DNA of 64,000 nucleotides from Actinomadura madurae (GTDB lineage Bacteria > Actinomycetota > Actinomycetes > Streptosporangiales > Streptosporangiaceae): contig NZ_FOVH01000003.1 of NCBI RefSeq assembly GCF_900115095.1, positions 496,001 through 560,000 on the forward strand. Reading direction: 5' to 3'. Below the pieces are notes generated by a model. It saw only the letters and a list, made by a program, of their open reading frames with translations. It was not told the origin of the DNA and did not search any database. This document shows positions 62,538 through 64,000 of this stretch, piece after piece; positions within the stretch are counted from its first letter, which is position 1; every line of letters starts with the position of its first letter. Made by a program: the position numbers and the translations under genes.

Positions 62538-63383
62538 TCAGCGGCCGGCGTAGGGGTTGGGACGGTGCGGGTCGGCCTTGACGACGACCGTCCTGGCCAC
62601 CTTGCAGTGCAGCGCCTGCTTGCGCGGGTCCCAGAGGATCCACAGGACGTCGACCAGGCCGACGCAGCCGCAGATCCCGCCGAGCACGCTGTAGAACGCG
62701 GAGCGCCCCACGGCCTGTCCGGTGGTGATGGCCAGCCCGTCGTCGTCCCGGACGACGCGGATCCCGAGCAGCATCTTGCCGAGCGTCTGCCCCCGCTTGG
62801 CGTGCATCAGCCAGTAGTAGAGGAACGCCAGCACGACGCTGACCGCGTTGGTGCCCACCTGGGCGCCGTTGTACATCGAGTCGCCGGGCTCCGGATCGAA
62901 CACGCGGTCCCAGTTGACGAACGGGATCGAGATCAGAACCGTGACGATGCCGACGATGACGAGGTCGACCAGCCCGGCGCCCAGCCGCGCCCAGCGGCTC
63001 GCGAGCTCGCCCGCCGGGGACACCTGCCGGCCCGTGCCGTAGCCCGGCGCGCCGTATCCCTGCCGGCCTCCGTAGGAGGGGTACTGCTGCCCGTACCCCT
63101 GCTGACCTTCGTACGGCTGTTGCTGGCCGTAGGGCTGCTGACCCCCGTACGGCTGCTGCTGCTCGCCATAGGGCTGCTGCTGGCCATAGGGTTGCTGCTG
63201 ACCGTAGGGCGGTTGCTGACCGTAGGGCGGTTGCTGCTGGCCGTAGGGCTGCTCTCCCTGCGGCGGCTGACCGCCGTACGGAGGTCCGCCGTAGGGGCCT
63301 GGCCGTCCGGGCTGGTCCTGCCGCCCGTCCGGCCGGTCCTCCGGCTCTCCCCCGGACGCGGGGTCGTTCGGCGGTTGCGTCAT
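62538..63383 (-). CDS. RDD-family membrane protein with PYGQQ-repeat tail
   Basis: 281 residues. The first 120 residues are a low-complexity Gln/Gly/Tyr/Pro region with about ten PYGQQ-type repeats. The RDD domain follows: ASRWARLGAGLVDLVIVGIVTVLI with the paired Arg and Asp, then TLGKMLLGIRVV, and membrane helices around 150-175, 190-205 and 235-255. The C-terminal signature WDPRKQALHCKVARTVVV is typical. The function of RDD proteins is mostly unknown; some are ion antiporters. A second RDD gene follows on the same strand 77 bp upstream in coding direction. Confidence 0.87.
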   Translation of the reverse strand: MTQPPNDPASGGEPEDRPDGRQDQPGRPGPYGGPPYGGQPPQGEQPYGQQQPPYGQQPPYGQQQPYGQQQPYGEQQQPYGGQQPYGQQQPYEGQQGYGQQYPSYGGRQGYGAPGYGTGRQVSPAGELASRWARLGAGLVDLVIVGIVTVLISIPFVNWDRVFDPEPGDSMYNGAQVGTNAVSVVLAFLYYWLMHAKRGQTLGKMLLGIRVVRDDDGLAITTGQAVGRSAFYSVLGGICGCVGLVDVLWILWDPRKQALHCKVARTVVVKADPHRPNPYAGR

Positions 63384-63460
63384 GCCGACAGCGTCGCCAC
63401 GTCACCGTCGCCCAAACATCGCCGCGTCCGGGGGCGGCCGGAATGTTTACCCCCGCTTGA

Positions 63461-64000
63461 TCAACCGTTGCCGGGGCCCGGTGCCGCGTCGCGGGCGTAC
63501 GGGTTCGGCGTCCACGGGGTCGCCTTCACCACGATCGTCTTGGCGACCTTGTCGTGCAGGGCCTGGCGCCGGTCGTCCCACAGGATCCAGGCGACGTCGA
63601 GAGGACCGGCGAGCCCGAGGAGCCAGCCGAGGGGTGTCAGGAGAGCCAGCGCGCCCGCCATGGTCAGGGCATAGACGAACACCTGCCTGCCGATCGCCTG
63701 CCCCCAGGTGACCGCCGACTGGTCCGAGGCCTTGACCAGCCGGATGCCGCAGGCCTTCTTGCCGAGCGTCTGGCCCGTCTTGGCGTGCAGGACGGTGAAG
63801 TACGCGAAGCTCAGCACGAACACTATCGCGTACCCGGTCAGCAGCCGCGGGATGTTGTAGACGTCCATCGGGTCCGTGATCGGCTGGTTGGACTCGACGG
63901 ACTCCTGCATCTTGTCCCAGCGGATCGAGAACAGGACGGCCGGCATCGCCACGACGCTGATCAGGATGCTGTCCAGGATCCCGGCGCCGAGCCGGGCGCC
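63461..64000 (-). CDS. RDD-family membrane protein, N-terminus beyond window
   Basis: The frame is open to the right edge; 179 residues are visible. The first readable part, GARLGAGILDSILISVVAMPAVLF, is the conserved RDD helix, then YAIVFVLSFAYFTVLHAKTGQTLGKKACGIRLV and a final WILWDDRRQALHDKVAKTIVVKATPWTPNPYA. The end resembles the neighbouring RDD protein, so the two are tandem paralogs. The ATG at 63952 lies inside the domain and is not the true start. Confidence 0.85.
   Translation of the reverse strand, partial: GARLGAGILDSILISVVAMPAVLFSIRWDKMQESVESNQPITDPMDVYNIPRLLTGYAIVFVLSFAYFTVLHAKTGQTLGKKACGIRLVKASDQSAVTWGQAIGRQVFVYALTMAGALALLTPLGWLLGLAGPLDVAWILWDDRRQALHDKVAKTIVVKATPWTPNPYARDAAPGPGNG

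Overview
The window is very GC-rich, almost wholly coding, uses many GTG starts and carries the gene order mfd, SurA-like lipoprotein, mazG, eno, divIC/ftsB-like, DUF501, ppx. This is typical of high-GC Actinobacteria. The style (PASTA-containing PBP, DUF2510, DUF501, RDD proteins, many G/C palindromes between genes) best fits a Streptosporangiales/Thermomonosporaceae-type organism such as Actinomadura; that taxon is inference. No phage, integrase, transposase or CRISPR array was seen.

Region 1 (1-17975) is a surface polysaccharide locus. A minus-strand run of at least seven tightly packed genes encodes a Wzy/O-antigen-ligase-like protein, an APH-fold phosphotransferase, a PAPS-dependent sulfotransferase, two Wzz/BY-kinase-like co-polymerases whose P-loops have lost the catalytic lysine, a Wzx-type flippase and an unrecognised protein cut by the window edge. 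Beside it lie two paralogous secreted beta-propeller proteins, a membrane-anchored DNRLRE plus GH26-like protein, a WecG/TagA glycosyltransferase and a TauE-type exporter. A PAPS synthetase-like gene follows (18073-19593). Sulfotransferase, PAPS supply and sulfite export together suggest that a sulfated extracellular polysaccharide is made here.

Region 2 (19700-38950) is mostly core genome: a methyltransferase, Mfd, a SurA-type lipoprotein, MazG, a bifunctional PBP, a quinone oxidoreductase, a TPR protein, an orphan histidine kinase, enolase, a DivIC-like protein, DUF501, Ppx, a DUF2510 protein, a family-5-like uracil-DNA glycosylase and NDH-2. Region 3 (39066-41265) holds an odd tRNA with a terminator, an amidase of different base usage, a sequence matching the tRNA 3' flank in inverted orientation, and a dispersed triple-hairpin repeat. 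Region 4 (41266-64000) carries BI-1, DUF4287, a thiolase, a GDSL hydrolase, cystathionine beta-synthase and a cystathionine gamma-synthase/lyase flanking an MMPL transporter, a secreted alpha/beta hydrolase, DUF2269, a VWA/MoxR pair, a FIST protein, a ROK kinase, threonine dehydratase, two M1 metallopeptidases and two RDD proteins.

A notable cross-window signal is a family of G/C-rich palindromic mini-elements built around GGGGGTCGTCCCCC, seen about seven times. Two copies are flanked by direct duplications of host sequence and have lengths divisible by three; one sits in frame inside the PAPS synthetase gene. Several genes also show a -10-like TANNNT box 6-8 nt before the start codon and no Shine-Dalgarno, as expected for leaderless transcripts.
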